A stretch of DNA of 64,000 bases from Desulfovibrionaceae bacterium (GCA_031082225.1 JAVHLG010000005.1:32119-96118), one strand, 5' to 3'; shown: positions 27,557-39,514, counted from the first letter of the stretch. A program made the numbers and translations. The notes: generated by a model from the letters alone, not told the origin.

Positions 27557-27886
27557 ATGGGATATCTGTATCTTTCCATAGCAATAATTGCAGAAGTGGT
27601 TGGAACCAGTGCCTTGAATGCGTCACAAGGATTTACAAAGTTATGCCCAGGCCTTATCGCAATTGTAGCTTATGGTGCATCGCTATATTTTTTATCGCTC
27701 GTATTGAAAACGATACCCGTAGGTGTTGCATATGCAATATGGTCAGGAGTAGGAATATTGCTCGTCACCATGATAGGATTCATATTATTTAAGAAGATTC
27801 CTGACACTCCGGCAATAATAGGCATGGCAATGATAATCTCCGGTGTTTTAATCATAAATATATTCTCAAAAACTGTTGTTCATTGA
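27557..27886 (+). CDS. small multidrug resistance (SMR/EmrE-type) transporter
   Basis: A 109-residue inner-membrane protein with four transmembrane helices, working as a dimer. The proton/substrate glutamate is Glu13 in IIAEVVGT, and the signature AYAIWSGVGI matches the family. SMR proteins exchange protons for cationic compounds or guanidinium. A, T and ATA-rich codons make this gene clearly AT-richer than its surroundings, indicating transfer. GGAG precedes the ATG. It is divergent from the MocR gene, which probably controls it, and is followed by a DUF169 gene 58 bases later. Confidence 0.93.
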   Translation: MGYLYLSIAIIAEVVGTSALNASQGFTKLCPGLIAIVAYGASLYFLSLVLKTIPVGVAYAIWSGVGILLVTMIGFILFKKIPDTPAIIGMAMIISGVLIINIFSKTVVH

Positions 27887-27944
27887 ACGTAAACATATAA
27901 TTTCATCAGAAGTGATAAGCATTTCAAAACATGAGGAGTACATC

Positions 27945-28763
27945 ATGGAGAGCATCATCGTTAAAAATTTGCGTCCGGATTTCTATCCGGTGGCAGTTGT
28001 TTGGAGCGACGACATCCCAGAAGATGCATTCCAGTTTAAAAAAGGTACATTCGGGTGTGTTCTCTATTTATTCGCAGAGGCAAGCGTACGCGGCAAAATA
28101 GCCGGCGGTAGCCGTGAGAGCATCCTCTGCACAGGTGGTCGCGCGGCTTTGGGTTTTGGGACCGATTTCGATATATCGGACGAGCAGTTGGATCTGCATG
28201 CCGCCTTGTTCAGTAAAGGGCTTCAATCCACACAAAACCTGGCGGCTTATCAAGCCGAAATAGAGGCTGCGCCCAAAAACTGGCGTTCTCTGTACGAGTA
28301 TGGTGAACGTAGGCACTGTAATGCAGAATTGGCCAGGGAGTGGATTCTTCATGAATTTCCGCGATACGACATTCAGCACAAGTACGTTCTGTTCAAACCG
28401 CTGAGTCGCACTTCTGGTGATGAGAATATCCGTGCCGTCATTTTCCCGGTCAATCCGGTTGAGTTTTCAGGTCTTGTGACGCTCGCGGGGTCGGTTATGC
28501 AAGGAGCCGACCCACTCCGGGCTCCCCAAGGTACAGATTGTTGCAGCATCGCGGCTTTTGCCTATGCTGAGGGGGAATTGGCGGCCCCCAGAGCGGTGCT
28601 GGGCATGCTGGGGAGCGATGGGCGAGAGGTTATGCGCAGACGTTTCCGGGACGATATCATGACGCTAACCCTGCCCGCCCCCCTCTTCTTTCGGATGGAG
28701 CAGGAGGCCGACGACTGTGTTTTCCAACTCCCGTCGTGGAAAAGGTTAGTTGGACGAGTGTAA
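27945..28763 (+). CDS. DUF169 domain-containing protein
   Basis: A 272-residue soluble protein recognised as DUF169 by its start (NLRPDFYPVAVVWSDDIPE), the CTGGRAALGFG segment and the late GTDCCSIAAF cysteine pair. The function of the family is not established; members occur in anaerobes and often carry conserved cysteines. GAGGAG at 27933-27938 sits 6 bases before ATG 27945. It follows the SMR gene on the same strand and is probably co-transcribed under MocR control. Its GC content is intermediate between the SMR gene and the core genome. It is the last gene of the islet. Confidence 0.82.
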   Translation: MESIIVKNLRPDFYPVAVVWSDDIPEDAFQFKKGTFGCVLYLFAEASVRGKIAGGSRESILCTGGRAALGFGTDFDISDEQLDLHAALFSKGLQSTQNLAAYQAEIEAAPKNWRSLYEYGERRHCNAELAREWILHEFPRYDIQHKYVLFKPLSRTSGDENIRAVIFPVNPVEFSGLVTLAGSVMQGADPLRAPQGTDCCSIAAFAYAEGELAAPRAVLGMLGSDGREVMRRRFRDDIMTLTLPAPLFFRMEQEADDCVFQLPSWKRLVGRV

Positions 28764-28831
28764 AGGGGCTTTTCCACTGTCGCCAAAGAGGACTTCCACC
28801 GCCAAGTGTGTGCGCCCTGCCGGGCGCTCAC

Positions 28832-28864
28832 AAAACAAACGGCGCGCCCCGAAGGACGCGCCGT
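28832..28864 (-). terminator. intrinsic terminator of the glycerol transporter operon
   Basis: ACGGCGCG (28839-28846) pairs with CGCGCCGT (28857-28864). On the minus strand the stem is followed by TTTGTTTTG, 30 bases after the glpV stop. A second hairpin GCGCCC-TGCC-GGGCGC (28812-28827) lies beyond and may end the convergent DUF169 transcript. Confidence 0.75.
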
Positions 28865-28891
28865 CATGCAAGTCATGTCGTGCTGGCGTGC

Positions 28892-30655
<1,764 letters not shown>

Positions 30656-30731
30656 CTGCCGTACCTCCGGTTAAACGTTTCCTGCCGCACATTTCGCAAA
30701 ACGTCTGTCCAGGCCAGGCCTAGCCCGGGGG

Positions 30732-31010
30732 TCATCCGAACCGCATGACGCCGCCGAGAAAGGCCAGGGCCACGGCCAGGGCATACCAGAGACTGACTTC
30801 GGAAAGGCCGATGAAGGCCAGCAATATATAGCACCCGCCGAGAAGCCCGACGAAAAGCCGGTCCCCCCGGGTGGTGGCCATGGGCAGAAACCCCTTGCGT
30901 TCGACGGTGGGTGACAGCACCTGCCACACGGTCATGACGGCCAGGGTGCAGCCGATGAAGATGAAGAAATAGGCCGTGATGGGGGTCCATTCCATCCAGG
31001 TGAGATCCAT
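30732..31010 (-). CDS. glpU: small integral membrane protein GlpU (DUF2160)
   Basis: A 92-residue protein with two or three transmembrane helices (YFFIFIGCTLAVMTVW, LLGGCYILLAFIGL, ALAVALAFLGGVMRFG). It matches the DUF2160 membrane subunit found only in GlpSTPQUV-type glycerol importers. The role is not established; it may help couple the binding protein or the channel. ATG 31010 is chosen because AAGGAG lies 7 bases upstream. A GTG at 31019 is possible. Confidence 0.85.
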   Translation of the reverse strand: MDLTWMEWTPITAYFFIFIGCTLAVMTVWQVLSPTVERKGFLPMATTRGDRLFVGLLGGCYILLAFIGLSEVSLWYALAVALAFLGGVMRFG

Positions 31011-31126
31011 TCCCCGCACTCCTTACGTTACGCGCTTTGGACAGATGGCCTGATCCACTCGTTCCCATGGTCGCGGACGCCTGGGCGTCCCGCCGCAAAC
31101 CGTTTCCATTCCCCGCCCGTGGCGGA

Positions 31127-31930
31127 TCAGACCCGGCCCAGGGCGAAGCCCTTGGCCATGTAGTTGCGCACGAACCAGATGACGATGGCCCCGGGGATCA
31201 TGGTCAAGACGCCGGCGGCGGCAAGCCCCCCCCAGTCCATGCCTGCGGCGCTGATGGTCCGGGTCATGGTGGCGGCGATGGGCTTGGCGTTGACCGTGGT
31301 CAGGGTCCGGGCCAGAAGCAGTTCCACCCAGGAGAACATGAAGCAGAAAAAGGCCGTGACGCCGATGCCGGCCTTCACCAGGGGGATGAAGATGGTGAAG
31401 AAAAACCGGGGAAAGCTGTAGCCGTCGATAAAGGCCGTCTCGTCGATCTCCCGGGGGATGCCGGACATGAACCCTTCCAGAATCCACACCGCCAGGGGCA
31501 CGTTGAAGAGGCAGTGGGCCAGGGCCACGGCGATGTGCGTGTCGAAAAGCCCCACGGTCTGGTAGAAGTTGAAAAACGGCAGCAAAAAGACGGCCGGGGG
31601 GGACATGCGGTTGGTCAGAAGCCAGAAGAACATGTGCTTGTCGCCCAGAAACCGGAACCGGGAAAAGGCGTAGGCCGCAGGCAGGGCCACGGACAGGGAG
31701 ATGACCGTGTTTAAGAGCACGTATTTGATGGAGTTGATGTAGCCCATGTACCAGGAGCTGTCGGTGAATATCATCCGGTAGTTGGCCAGGGTGAATTTTT
31801 CCGGAACGAGGCTGAAGGTTCCGAGAATCTCCTCGGTAGTCTGAAACGACATGTTCACCAGCCAATAGATGGGCAAAAGCAAAAAGCCCAGGTACAGGAG
31901 CAGCACGATCTGGCGGCCGTTCACCTTCAT
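31127..31930 (-). CDS. glpQ: glycerol ABC transporter permease GlpQ
   Basis: A 267-residue inner-membrane permease of the binding-protein-dependent MalG type with six predicted helices. The EAA loop appears as EIDETAFIDGYSFPRFFFTIFIPL near residue 180, the contact for the ATPase subunits (only its core residues E..AFIDG are diagnostic). It pairs with GlpP to form the glycerol channel. Its ATG (31928-31930) overlaps the glpP stop by four bases, indicating coupled translation. Confidence 0.9.
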   Translation of the reverse strand: MKVNGRQIVLLLYLGFLLLPIYWLVNMSFQTTEEILGTFSLVPEKFTLANYRMIFTDSSWYMGYINSIKYVLLNTVISLSVALPAAYAFSRFRFLGDKHMFFWLLTNRMSPPAVFLLPFFNFYQTVGLFDTHIAVALAHCLFNVPLAVWILEGFMSGIPREIDETAFIDGYSFPRFFFTIFIPLVKAGIGVTAFFCFMFSWVELLLARTLTTVNAKPIAATMTRTISAAGMDWGGLAAAGVLTMIPGAIVIWFVRNYMAKGFALGRV

Positions 31931-32802
31931 TTCGCCACTCCTTTGCCGAGGTTGGTGATGACGGTATAAAAGATGTAGCTCAAGAGCAGGATGACCAGGA
32001 AGTAGATGAGGGAAAAGGCCGCAGCCGGTCCCAGATCGAACTGGCCGATGGCCATCTTGGTCAGGAACTGGCTTAAAAACGTGGTGGAGTTTCCCGGGCC
32101 GCCGCCGGTCAGGACGAAGGGCTCGGTATAGATCATGAAGCTGTCCATGAAGCGCAGAAGCACCGCGATCATGAGCACGCCGCGCATCTTGGGAAGCTGG
32201 ATGAACCGGAACACGGCCCAGCGCGAGGCCCCGTCGATCTTGGCGGCCTGGTAGTAGGCCTCGGGAATGGCCTGGAGCCCGGCGTAGCACAAAAGAACCA
32301 CCAGCGGCGTCCAGTGCCAGATGTCCATGATGACCACCGTCAGCCAACTGTCCATGGGATCGGCGGTGTAGTTGTAGGGAATGCCCAGAAGCTCATTTAT
32401 GGTCACCCCGGCAAGGCCGATGTCGGGCCGGGAAAAGACCACCCAGATGGTGCCGACCACGTTCCAGGGGATCAGAAGCGGCAGGGCCAGGAGCACCAGG
32501 CAGGCCGAGACTTTCCAGCCCTTGGAGGGCAGGGTCAGGGCCACGGCGATGCCCAGGGGGATCTCGATGGCCAGCACCGTGAAGGAATAGATCAACTGGC
32601 GCAGGAAGGCCTCATGCAGCCGGGGGTCGTGCAGCACCTCGCGATACCACTCGGGGCCGACGAAAATCCCCTGCCCCGGGGCCATGATGTCCTGGACCGA
32701 ATAGTTGACCACGGTCATAAGCGGTATTATGGCGCTAAACGCCACCACTAAAAAGACCGGCAAGACCAGAAACCAGGCCTTGTTGTCGTCCCACTTCTCC
32801 AC
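31927..32802 (-). CDS. glpP: glycerol ABC transporter permease GlpP
   Basis: A 291-residue MalF/UgpA-type permease with six helices. The EAA loop is visible as EAYYQAAKIDGASRWAVFRF (core EAYYQAAKIDGA). It forms the translocation path with GlpQ. The N-terminus MEKWDDNKAWFLVLPVFLVV is short, without the long extension of MalF. It is followed by glpQ with a 4-base ATGA overlap and preceded by glpT with a 57-base gap. Confidence 0.9.
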   Translation of the reverse strand: MEKWDDNKAWFLVLPVFLVVAFSAIIPLMTVVNYSVQDIMAPGQGIFVGPEWYREVLHDPRLHEAFLRQLIYSFTVLAIEIPLGIAVALTLPSKGWKVSACLVLLALPLLIPWNVVGTIWVVFSRPDIGLAGVTINELLGIPYNYTADPMDSWLTVVIMDIWHWTPLVVLLCYAGLQAIPEAYYQAAKIDGASRWAVFRFIQLPKMRGVLMIAVLLRFMDSFMIYTEPFVLTGGGPGNSTTFLSQFLTKMAIGQFDLGPAAAFSLIYFLVILLLSYIFYTVITNLGKGVAK

Positions 32803-32859
32803 GTCGTCCCTCTCTTCGCGTTGTGAATCCCCAAAACGGGCTGCGGACCACGCGGCCGT

Positions 32860-33954
32860 CTATTTCAAAAGCCGTCCGTCGGCGAAAATCCTGGTCCACT
32901 CGGGAGGAAAGACCGCCCGGGCCTCCTGGGAGGGAATGGCCCGGCCCTCGGGCACCCGGGCCTTGACGGTCACGTCCCCCATGGAGACGGTGACGATGCG
33001 GCAATCCCCCTGGTCTTCCACCAGATTGATCCTGGCCGCGACGCCATAATCGACCCCGGCGTCCTCCAGCCCCAGGTACATGGGCCGGATGCCGAGTTCG
33101 AGTTTCGCTCCGGCTGCAGCTGCGGCCCGGGCCTTTCCGGCCAGGGCCGGAGTCAGGGGGATGCGGGAGGAACCGGTCAGGGCCGCCTCGCCGTCCATGG
33201 TCACGGGCAAAAGGTTCATGCCGGGGCTGCCTATGAAATAGCCCACGAAGGTGTGCTCGGGGTTTTCGAAAAGATCCTGGGGGGTGCCGATCTGCACGAT
33301 CTCCCCGTCGTACATGACCACCACCTGGTCGGCGAAGGTCATGGCCTCCACCTGATCGTGGGTCACGTAGATGAGGGTGAGCTTGAACCGGTCGTGGATT
33401 TCCTTGAGCTTGCGGCGAAGCTGCCACTTGAGATGCGGATCGATGACCGTGAGCGGTTCGTCGAACAGGATGGCCGCCACGTCGCTGCGCACCAGACCCC
33501 GGCCAAGCGAAATCTTCTGCTTGGCGTCGGCGGACAGACCGCTGGCCTTGGCGTCCAGGACCGCAACCAGATCCAGGGCCTGAGCCACCTCCATGACCCG
33601 GGTGGCCGTGTCCGAGGGCGATACGCCCCGGTTGCGCAGGGGGAAGGACAGGTTTTCGCGCACGGTCATGGTGTCGTAGAGCACCGGAAACTGGAACACC
33701 TGGGCGATGTTGCGCTTTTCCGGGGGCAGCCTGGTGACGTCGGTTTCGTCGTAGAGCACCCGGCCCTGGCTGGGAATCAACAGACCCGAGATGATGTTTA
33801 AAAGCGTGGTCTTGCCGCACCCCGAGGGACCGAGCAAGGCGTACGCCCCGCCGTCCTCCCAGACGGTGTCGATGCGCTTTAAGGCGTAGTCGTCCGGGCC
33901 CGCTGGATGCGGCCGGTAGCTGTGAGCCAGGTCGTCGAGAACGATGCGGGCCAT
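32860..33954 (-). CDS. glpT: glycerol ABC transporter ATP-binding protein GlpT
   Basis: A 364-residue MalK-like ATPase: ABC domain (1-235) plus C-terminal TOBE/OB regulatory domain. Walker A GPSGCGKTT, Walker B AILFDEPLTVIDP and switch His in YVTHDQ are canonical. The signature is not: LSADAKQKISLGR replaces LSGGQ-x-QR. With GlpS it forms a heterodimer in which only one ATP site should be fully competent. It lies 22 bases after glpS. The name follows the rhizobial glycerol importer and should not be confused with the E. coli glycerol-3-phosphate permease GlpT. Confidence 0.88.
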   Translation of the reverse strand: MARIVLDDLAHSYRPHPAGPDDYALKRIDTVWEDGGAYALLGPSGCGKTTLLNIISGLLIPSQGRVLYDETDVTRLPPEKRNIAQVFQFPVLYDTMTVRENLSFPLRNRGVSPSDTATRVMEVAQALDLVAVLDAKASGLSADAKQKISLGRGLVRSDVAAILFDEPLTVIDPHLKWQLRRKLKEIHDRFKLTLIYVTHDQVEAMTFADQVVVMYDGEIVQIGTPQDLFENPEHTFVGYFIGSPGMNLLPVTMDGEAALTGSSRIPLTPALAGKARAAAAAGAKLELGIRPMYLGLEDAGVDYGVAARINLVEDQGDCRIVTVSMGDVTVKARVPEGRAIPSQEARAVFPPEWTRIFADGRLLK

Positions 33955-33976
33955 GAAACGTACCTCGTTGGCGAAA

Positions 33977-35062
<1,086 letters not shown>

Positions 35063-35383
35063 CCCCGGCTCCCCGCCTTCGCCTGTCAAGGGGGCGAACA
35101 ACGTAAAATATCGTAAGATATCAGAGAGTGACGCTTCGGTTTCGAAAACAGGGAATAGCAGCTTCAGGGCATTTTCTCAAGCGAAAAAAGAAATGTTTTT
35201 GTAACAAACCGAAAAAACCGCCATGCCACTGGAGGGATTGAAAGAATTTTGCCATGTGGGGCCCTGCCCGGCCGTAACGACCGACCCGCTCCGGAATTGA
35301 CGCCCGACATCCCGACCTGGAGGGAGGGCTGGCGGCTGTCACGGCCGCCCGCAAGGGACGCCCGAGGCCGTCTTTGTCCAGGC
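35063..35383. promoter_or_regulatory. regulatory spacer upstream of the glycerol importer operon
   Basis: A 321-base, AT-richer gap between glpR and glpS on the minus strand. It contains the palindromic motif at 35172-35187, a related partial site TTCGGTTTCGAAAA at 35135-35148 and ATATC-GTAA-GATAT at 35108-35121. No coding content is apparent. The glpS promoter must lie here, but I cannot place it with confidence. Confidence 0.5.
35172..35187. promoter_or_regulatory. candidate GlpR operator upstream of glpS
   Basis: TTTTCTCAAGCGAAAA; its complement TTTTCGCTTGAGAAAA matches the motif TTTTCGTTTTTGAAAA upstream of glpA at 13 of 16 positions, sharing TTTTCG-YTT-nnGAAAA. Confidence 0.5.
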
Positions 35384-36244
35384 TCAGTCCTGGTCGGCCA
35401 CGTAATAGCTCACGTCTGCGGCCTCCAGCTTTTCGCGCAGGGCCGTGGGCGGCAGGGTGTCAGTGAAAAGCGCGTCGATCTCGGTGATGTCCGCCAGGCG
35501 GACCATGGCGTTGCGGCCGAACTTGGTGTGGTCGGCCACCAGAAAGGTTTTGCGGGAGTTGTCGATAATGGCCCGGGCGGCGCGCACCTCGCGGAAATCG
35601 AAGTCGAGCAGCGTTCCGTCCAGATCGATGCCCGAGATGCCGATGATCCCGTAATCGACCTTGAACTGCTGGATGAAGTCGATGGTGGCCTCGCCGATGA
35701 TGCCGCAGTCGCGATGGCGGATGAGCCCCCCGGCGATGATCGCCTCCACGTTGTCGTACCCGGCCAGGATGCCGGCCACGTTTAAGTTGTTGGTGATGAC
35801 CCGCAGGCGTTGATGGCTGTGCAGGGCCCTGGCCACCTCCTCGGTGGTGGTGCCGATGTTGATAAATAGCGAGGCGTGGTCCGGGATGTGGGCGGCGACC
35901 ATGGCCGCGATACGGCGTTTTTCCTGGCGGCACAGAATTTTTCGGTCGGAATAGGCCAGGTTTTCGGTACTCGACTCCAGGCCCGCGCCGCCATGGTAGC
36001 GGTGCAGCAGGCCTTCCCGGGTCAGCATGTTGATGTCCCGGCGAATGGTCTGGGGCGTGACCTGAAAGGTCTTGGCCAGGGCCTCGATGGTGGCGAATCC
36101 CTTTTCGCGCACCGTGGCCAGGATCTTGTCCTGGCGCTTTTTCACCGTGGCGGATTTTCCCGTGAGGTCCGGGACGCCCGCCGCACCCTGTTCCTCCTTC
36201 GCCCCCCCCTGCTGTTCCTCGTTCTCCCACTCCCGTTGCGCCAT
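35384..36244 (-). CDS. glpR: DeoR-family glycerol regulon repressor GlpR
   Basis: A 286-residue DeoR-type regulator. An N-terminal extension rich in Glu/Gln (1-30) precedes the helix-turn-helix (about 37-90; TFQVTPQTIRRDINML is the recognition helix region). The C-terminal sugar-phosphate-sensing domain has NIGTTTEEVARAL and ITNNLNVAGIL. In E. coli GlpR, glycerol-3-phosphate releases DNA. The gene lies between the importer operon and the divergent glpAB operon, both carrying a shared palindrome, so it very likely controls both and itself. The N-terminal extension makes the start slightly uncertain. Confidence 0.9.
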   Translation of the reverse strand: MAQREWENEEQQGGAKEEQGAAGVPDLTGKSATVKKRQDKILATVREKGFATIEALAKTFQVTPQTIRRDINMLTREGLLHRYHGGAGLESSTENLAYSDRKILCRQEKRRIAAMVAAHIPDHASLFINIGTTTEEVARALHSHQRLRVITNNLNVAGILAGYDNVEAIIAGGLIRHRDCGIIGEATIDFIQQFKVDYGIIGISGIDLDGTLLDFDFREVRAARAIIDNSRKTFLVADHTKFGRNAMVRLADITEIDALFTDTLPPTALREKLEAADVSYYVADQD

Positions 36245-36585
36245 GTTCGTTTCCCCGGATCGTTTACAACCCCGCGATCCATTTTCGTTTTTGAAAAAAT
36301 CTGCCTAACTTTGTTGTATTTGGAAAAAAAAGGTGACAAAAACCCGCTTGTCGGCTATTTTGTGACAGGTTTATGTGCGTGATGGCGACATCCTTTTCAT
36401 CATGTGCGTATCACTGCGTTTTTCTTTTCACAAGGGCAAACTGAAATCGGGGACCATCCCACGCCGCCCCCCCCGGCGGCCGTCCCCGCTTCGGACGGCG
36501 GCCTCCCCCCAAGAAACCGTCGCGACCGGGTTTTTCCCGGGCGCGACGGGGGCCGCCGATACACGGCATGCGAAGGAGAAAAAGA
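36245..36585. promoter_or_regulatory. divergent regulatory region between glpR and glpA
   Basis: A 341-base spacer with the operator-like motif at 36282-36297, AT-rich tracts at 36290-36335 and a GC-rich leader before glpA. The glpA ribosome-binding site AAGGAG is at 36573-36578. No gene or recognisable RNA element is seen. Confidence 0.5.
36282..36297. promoter_or_regulatory. candidate GlpR operator between glpR and glpA
   Basis: TTTTCGTTTTTGAAAA is a near-palindrome 38 bases upstream of the glpR start. It resembles the site at 35172-35187 before glpS, as expected for an autoregulated repressor. Confidence 0.5.
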
Positions 36586-38163
36586 GTGCGGACCACCGTG
36601 CTCATCATCGGAGGCGGCGTCACCGGAGCGGGACTTGCCCGCGATCTGGCGCTGCGCGGCGTGGCCTGCGTCCTGGTGGACAAGCAGGACGTCAACGCCG
36701 GGGCCTCGGGCGGCAACCACGGGCTGTTGCACAGCGGCGCGCGCTATGTGGGCTCGGACCCCATGGCCGCCCGGGAGTGTCGCGAGGAAGGCGACATCCT
36801 GCGCCGCATCGCCCCCCATTGCATTGAGGACACAGGCGGGCTGTTCGTGGCCGTTTGCGGCGACGGCGAGTCCTATATAGCCGATTTCCCGGGGCTTTGC
36901 GCCAAAAGCGGCATCACCGCCACCTCCCTGGACGTGAAAACCGCCCGGGACATGGAGCCCGCCCTGTCAGACCGGCTGATTGCCGCCTATGCCGTGGCCG
37001 ACGCCTCGGTGGATCCCTTCAAGCTCTCCCTGGACAACATAGGCCAGGCCACGGCCCACGGGGCGCGTTTTCTGCCCTGGACCCAGGTGGTGGGCTTTCG
37101 CCTGGATGCGGGCCGCATCCGGGCGGCAATCCTGCGCGACGCGGCAACCGGCCGGGAATACGAGCTTGAGGTCTCCCTGGTGGTCAACGCCGCCGGGGCC
37201 TGGGCCGGCCGGGTGGCCGCCCTGGCCGGGCCCCACGTGGACCTGGTCTTTTCCAAGGGAACCCTGCTCGTCACCCAAAGCCGCATCACCGATCGGGTGG
37301 TGAACCGGCTGCGCCCGGCCACGGACGCGGACATCCTGGTTCCCGGAGGCACGGTCTCCATCCTGGGCACCACCTCCGTGCGCATCCCCGATCCTGACGA
37401 CTGCCGCCCCACCATCGCCGAGGTGGACCAGATCATCGACGAGGGCGCGGCCATGGTTCCCGAACTCAATTCCACCCGCTACATCCGGGCCTATTCCGGG
37501 GTGCGGCCGCTTTTCGGCAAGACCAGCGCCGGAAGCGGCGACCGGGCGGTCAGCCGGGGATTCGCCCTTTTGGACCACGCCCGGGACGGAGTGGAGAATT
37601 TTTTGACCATCACCGGCGGCAAGCTGACCACCTACCGGCTCATGGCCGAAAAGGCCGCCGATCTGGTGTGCGCCAAGCTCGGGGTGGATGCGCCCTGTCT
37701 CACGGCCACCACGGTCATGCCCCCGTATGCGGGCGGCCGCTGGACCGAACCGGGACTGGCCCCGAGAAGATGGCTCAAGGCCACGGATCCAACGGATAGC
37801 ATTCTTTGCGAGTGCGAGATGGTTTCCAAAAGCGTGGTGGACGACATCGTGCGCACCATGCCCCCGCAGTCCCCGGGCTACACGCTTGTGTCCATCGGCC
37901 TGCGCAGCCGCATCGGCAAGGGCCCCTGCCAGGGCGGATTTTGCAGCATCCGGGTCACGGGGCATCTCTACGACACGGACGTAGTCCAGGGCGATCAGGG
38001 GCTGGCCGAGATCCGCCGGTTCCTCGACGAGCGCTGGCGGGGGGTGCACCCCATCCTGTTCGATTTTCCGCTTCTGCAGGCCGAGTTTCAGGAGGCGGTG
38101 CATTGCGGGTTGTTCGGCCTGGAACTGGTGCTTGAGAACGGAAACGGGAAGGGTGGGGAATGA
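36586..38163 (+). CDS. glpA: anaerobic glycerol-3-phosphate dehydrogenase subunit A
   Basis: A 525-residue FAD enzyme oxidising glycerol-3-phosphate to dihydroxyacetone phosphate. The N-terminal FAD-binding motif is LIIGGGVTGAGLARDLALRG, and FLTITGGKLTTYRLMAE is the typical GlpA/GlpD C-terminal FAD contact. A BFD-like [2Fe-2S] domain closes the protein (CECEMV ... CQGGFC). The start GTG 36586 is preferred because AAGGAG ends 7 bases upstream; ATG 36568 would place that site inside the gene. It overlaps glpB by 4 bases. It lies opposite glpR with a candidate operator between. Confidence 0.93.
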   Translation: MRTTVLIIGGGVTGAGLARDLALRGVACVLVDKQDVNAGASGGNHGLLHSGARYVGSDPMAARECREEGDILRRIAPHCIEDTGGLFVAVCGDGESYIADFPGLCAKSGITATSLDVKTARDMEPALSDRLIAAYAVADASVDPFKLSLDNIGQATAHGARFLPWTQVVGFRLDAGRIRAAILRDAATGREYELEVSLVVNAAGAWAGRVAALAGPHVDLVFSKGTLLVTQSRITDRVVNRLRPATDADILVPGGTVSILGTTSVRIPDPDDCRPTIAEVDQIIDEGAAMVPELNSTRYIRAYSGVRPLFGKTSAGSGDRAVSRGFALLDHARDGVENFLTITGGKLTTYRLMAEKAADLVCAKLGVDAPCLTATTVMPPYAGGRWTEPGLAPRRWLKATDPTDSILCECEMVSKSVVDDIVRTMPPQSPGYTLVSIGLRSRIGKGPCQGGFCSIRVTGHLYDTDVVQGDQGLAEIRRFLDERWRGVHPILFDFPLLQAEFQEAVHCGLFGLELVLENGNGKGGE

Positions 38164-39440
38164 CCGTCCAATCGCTGCCCCGTCACGACGTGGATCTCAT
38201 GGTCATCGGCACGGGACTGGCCGGCATGGCCGCCGCCGCCATGGCCGTCAGGCGCGGCCTGTCCGTGGCCCTGGCCGGAACCTCCGGAGAAAGCGTGTAC
38301 GCCAGCGGCCTTCTGGACCTCCTGGCCGTGCATCCGGTCAAGGACGGCCGTCTCTGGGACGACCCCTTCGCGGCCCTGGCCGCCCTGGCCGCCGACGAAC
38401 CGGGGCATCCCTACGCCAGGCTCGACCGGCCGGGCATCGAGGCCGCCTTCGCCGCCTTCACCGCCTTTCTGGGGGAGATCGGCCTGGACTATCACGGCCA
38501 CGACGGCAAAAACGCCATGGTCCTGACCCCGGTGGGCACCATCAAACACACCTACCGGGTTCCGGCCGGGATGTGGGCCGCAGATGCCGGGATTCGGACC
38601 ACACCGCCCGCGCTCATCGTGGATTTTTACGGGCTCAAGGGCTTCAGTTCCGCCCAGATCGCCCAGACCGCCGGGGTGTTCTGGCCGGGGCTGGCCCATG
38701 TGCGCCTGCCCTTCCCCGGCGGCCGTCCGGCTCCCTATCCCGAGCCCATGGCCCTGGCCCTGGAGTCCCACAAGACCCGCCAGGAACTGGCCAAGGCCCT
38801 CTCCCCCCACCTGCGGGGCCGGGAAATGGTCGGCTTCCCGGCGGTGCTCGGCATCTACCGCACCCGGGAGACGCTGGCCGCGCTGAGCGAGCTTCTGGGG
38901 ACGCCGGTGTTCGAGATTCCCACCATTCCTCCCGCGGTCACCGGCCTGCGCCTGAAGGCTGCTTTTGAGGAGGCCATGCCTGAAAGGGGCGTTGTGACGT
39001 TTTTCCAAAAGCTGGTGCTGGGGGTGCGCGCCGAGGCGGACGGTTTTGCCTGTGATGTGGGCTGGAGCTCTGCGGAGGCCCAGGTCCGGGCCCGGGGCGT
39101 GATTCTGGCCACAGGGCGTTTTTTCGGCAAAGGGCTCGTGCCGCATCGCAAAGGGGTGATCGAACCCCTGTTCGGCCTGCCCGTGGTGCAACCCGCCGCA
39201 CGCTCGCAGTGGCACAGGGACCGCATGTTCGATCCGGCCGGTCACCCCATAAACCGGGCCGGGCTGATGACGGACGACCGTTTCCGGCCCCTTTGGGCCG
39301 ACGGGCAGCCCGCCTTTGACGGTCTGTACGCTGTGGGCTCCATCCTGGCCGGACACGACTGGACCCGCCAAAAATGCGGCGCAGGGCTGGCCCTGGCCAC
39401 GGCCTATGCCGCCGTGGAGGACTTTGCCGGTCGGCGGTAA
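38160..39440 (+). CDS. glpB: anaerobic glycerol-3-phosphate dehydrogenase subunit B
   Basis: A 426-residue flavoprotein with the N-terminal dinucleotide-binding motif VIGTGLAGMAAAAMAVRRG. It matches GlpB in length and in the C-terminal segment YAVGSILAGHDWTRQKCGAG. GlpB is the FMN subunit that carries electrons from GlpA towards the iron-sulfur membrane partner. It starts in the ATGA overlap with glpA. The next gene, 74 bases downstream, is not a classical glpC but a large membrane iron-sulfur fusion. Confidence 0.92.
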   Translation: MTVQSLPRHDVDLMVIGTGLAGMAAAAMAVRRGLSVALAGTSGESVYASGLLDLLAVHPVKDGRLWDDPFAALAALAADEPGHPYARLDRPGIEAAFAAFTAFLGEIGLDYHGHDGKNAMVLTPVGTIKHTYRVPAGMWAADAGIRTTPPALIVDFYGLKGFSSAQIAQTAGVFWPGLAHVRLPFPGGRPAPYPEPMALALESHKTRQELAKALSPHLRGREMVGFPAVLGIYRTRETLAALSELLGTPVFEIPTIPPAVTGLRLKAAFEEAMPERGVVTFFQKLVLGVRAEADGFACDVGWSSAEAQVRARGVILATGRFFGKGLVPHRKGVIEPLFGLPVVQPAARSQWHRDRMFDPAGHPINRAGLMTDDRFRPLWADGQPAFDGLYAVGSILAGHDWTRQKCGAGLALATAYAAVEDFAGRR

Positions 39441-39514
39441 GGGGTTGCGACAAAGGCGGCCCGGCCCGCGCGTCTTCCGTGGCCGTGCCTGCGGACCATT
39501 TTTCGGGAGCGTTC

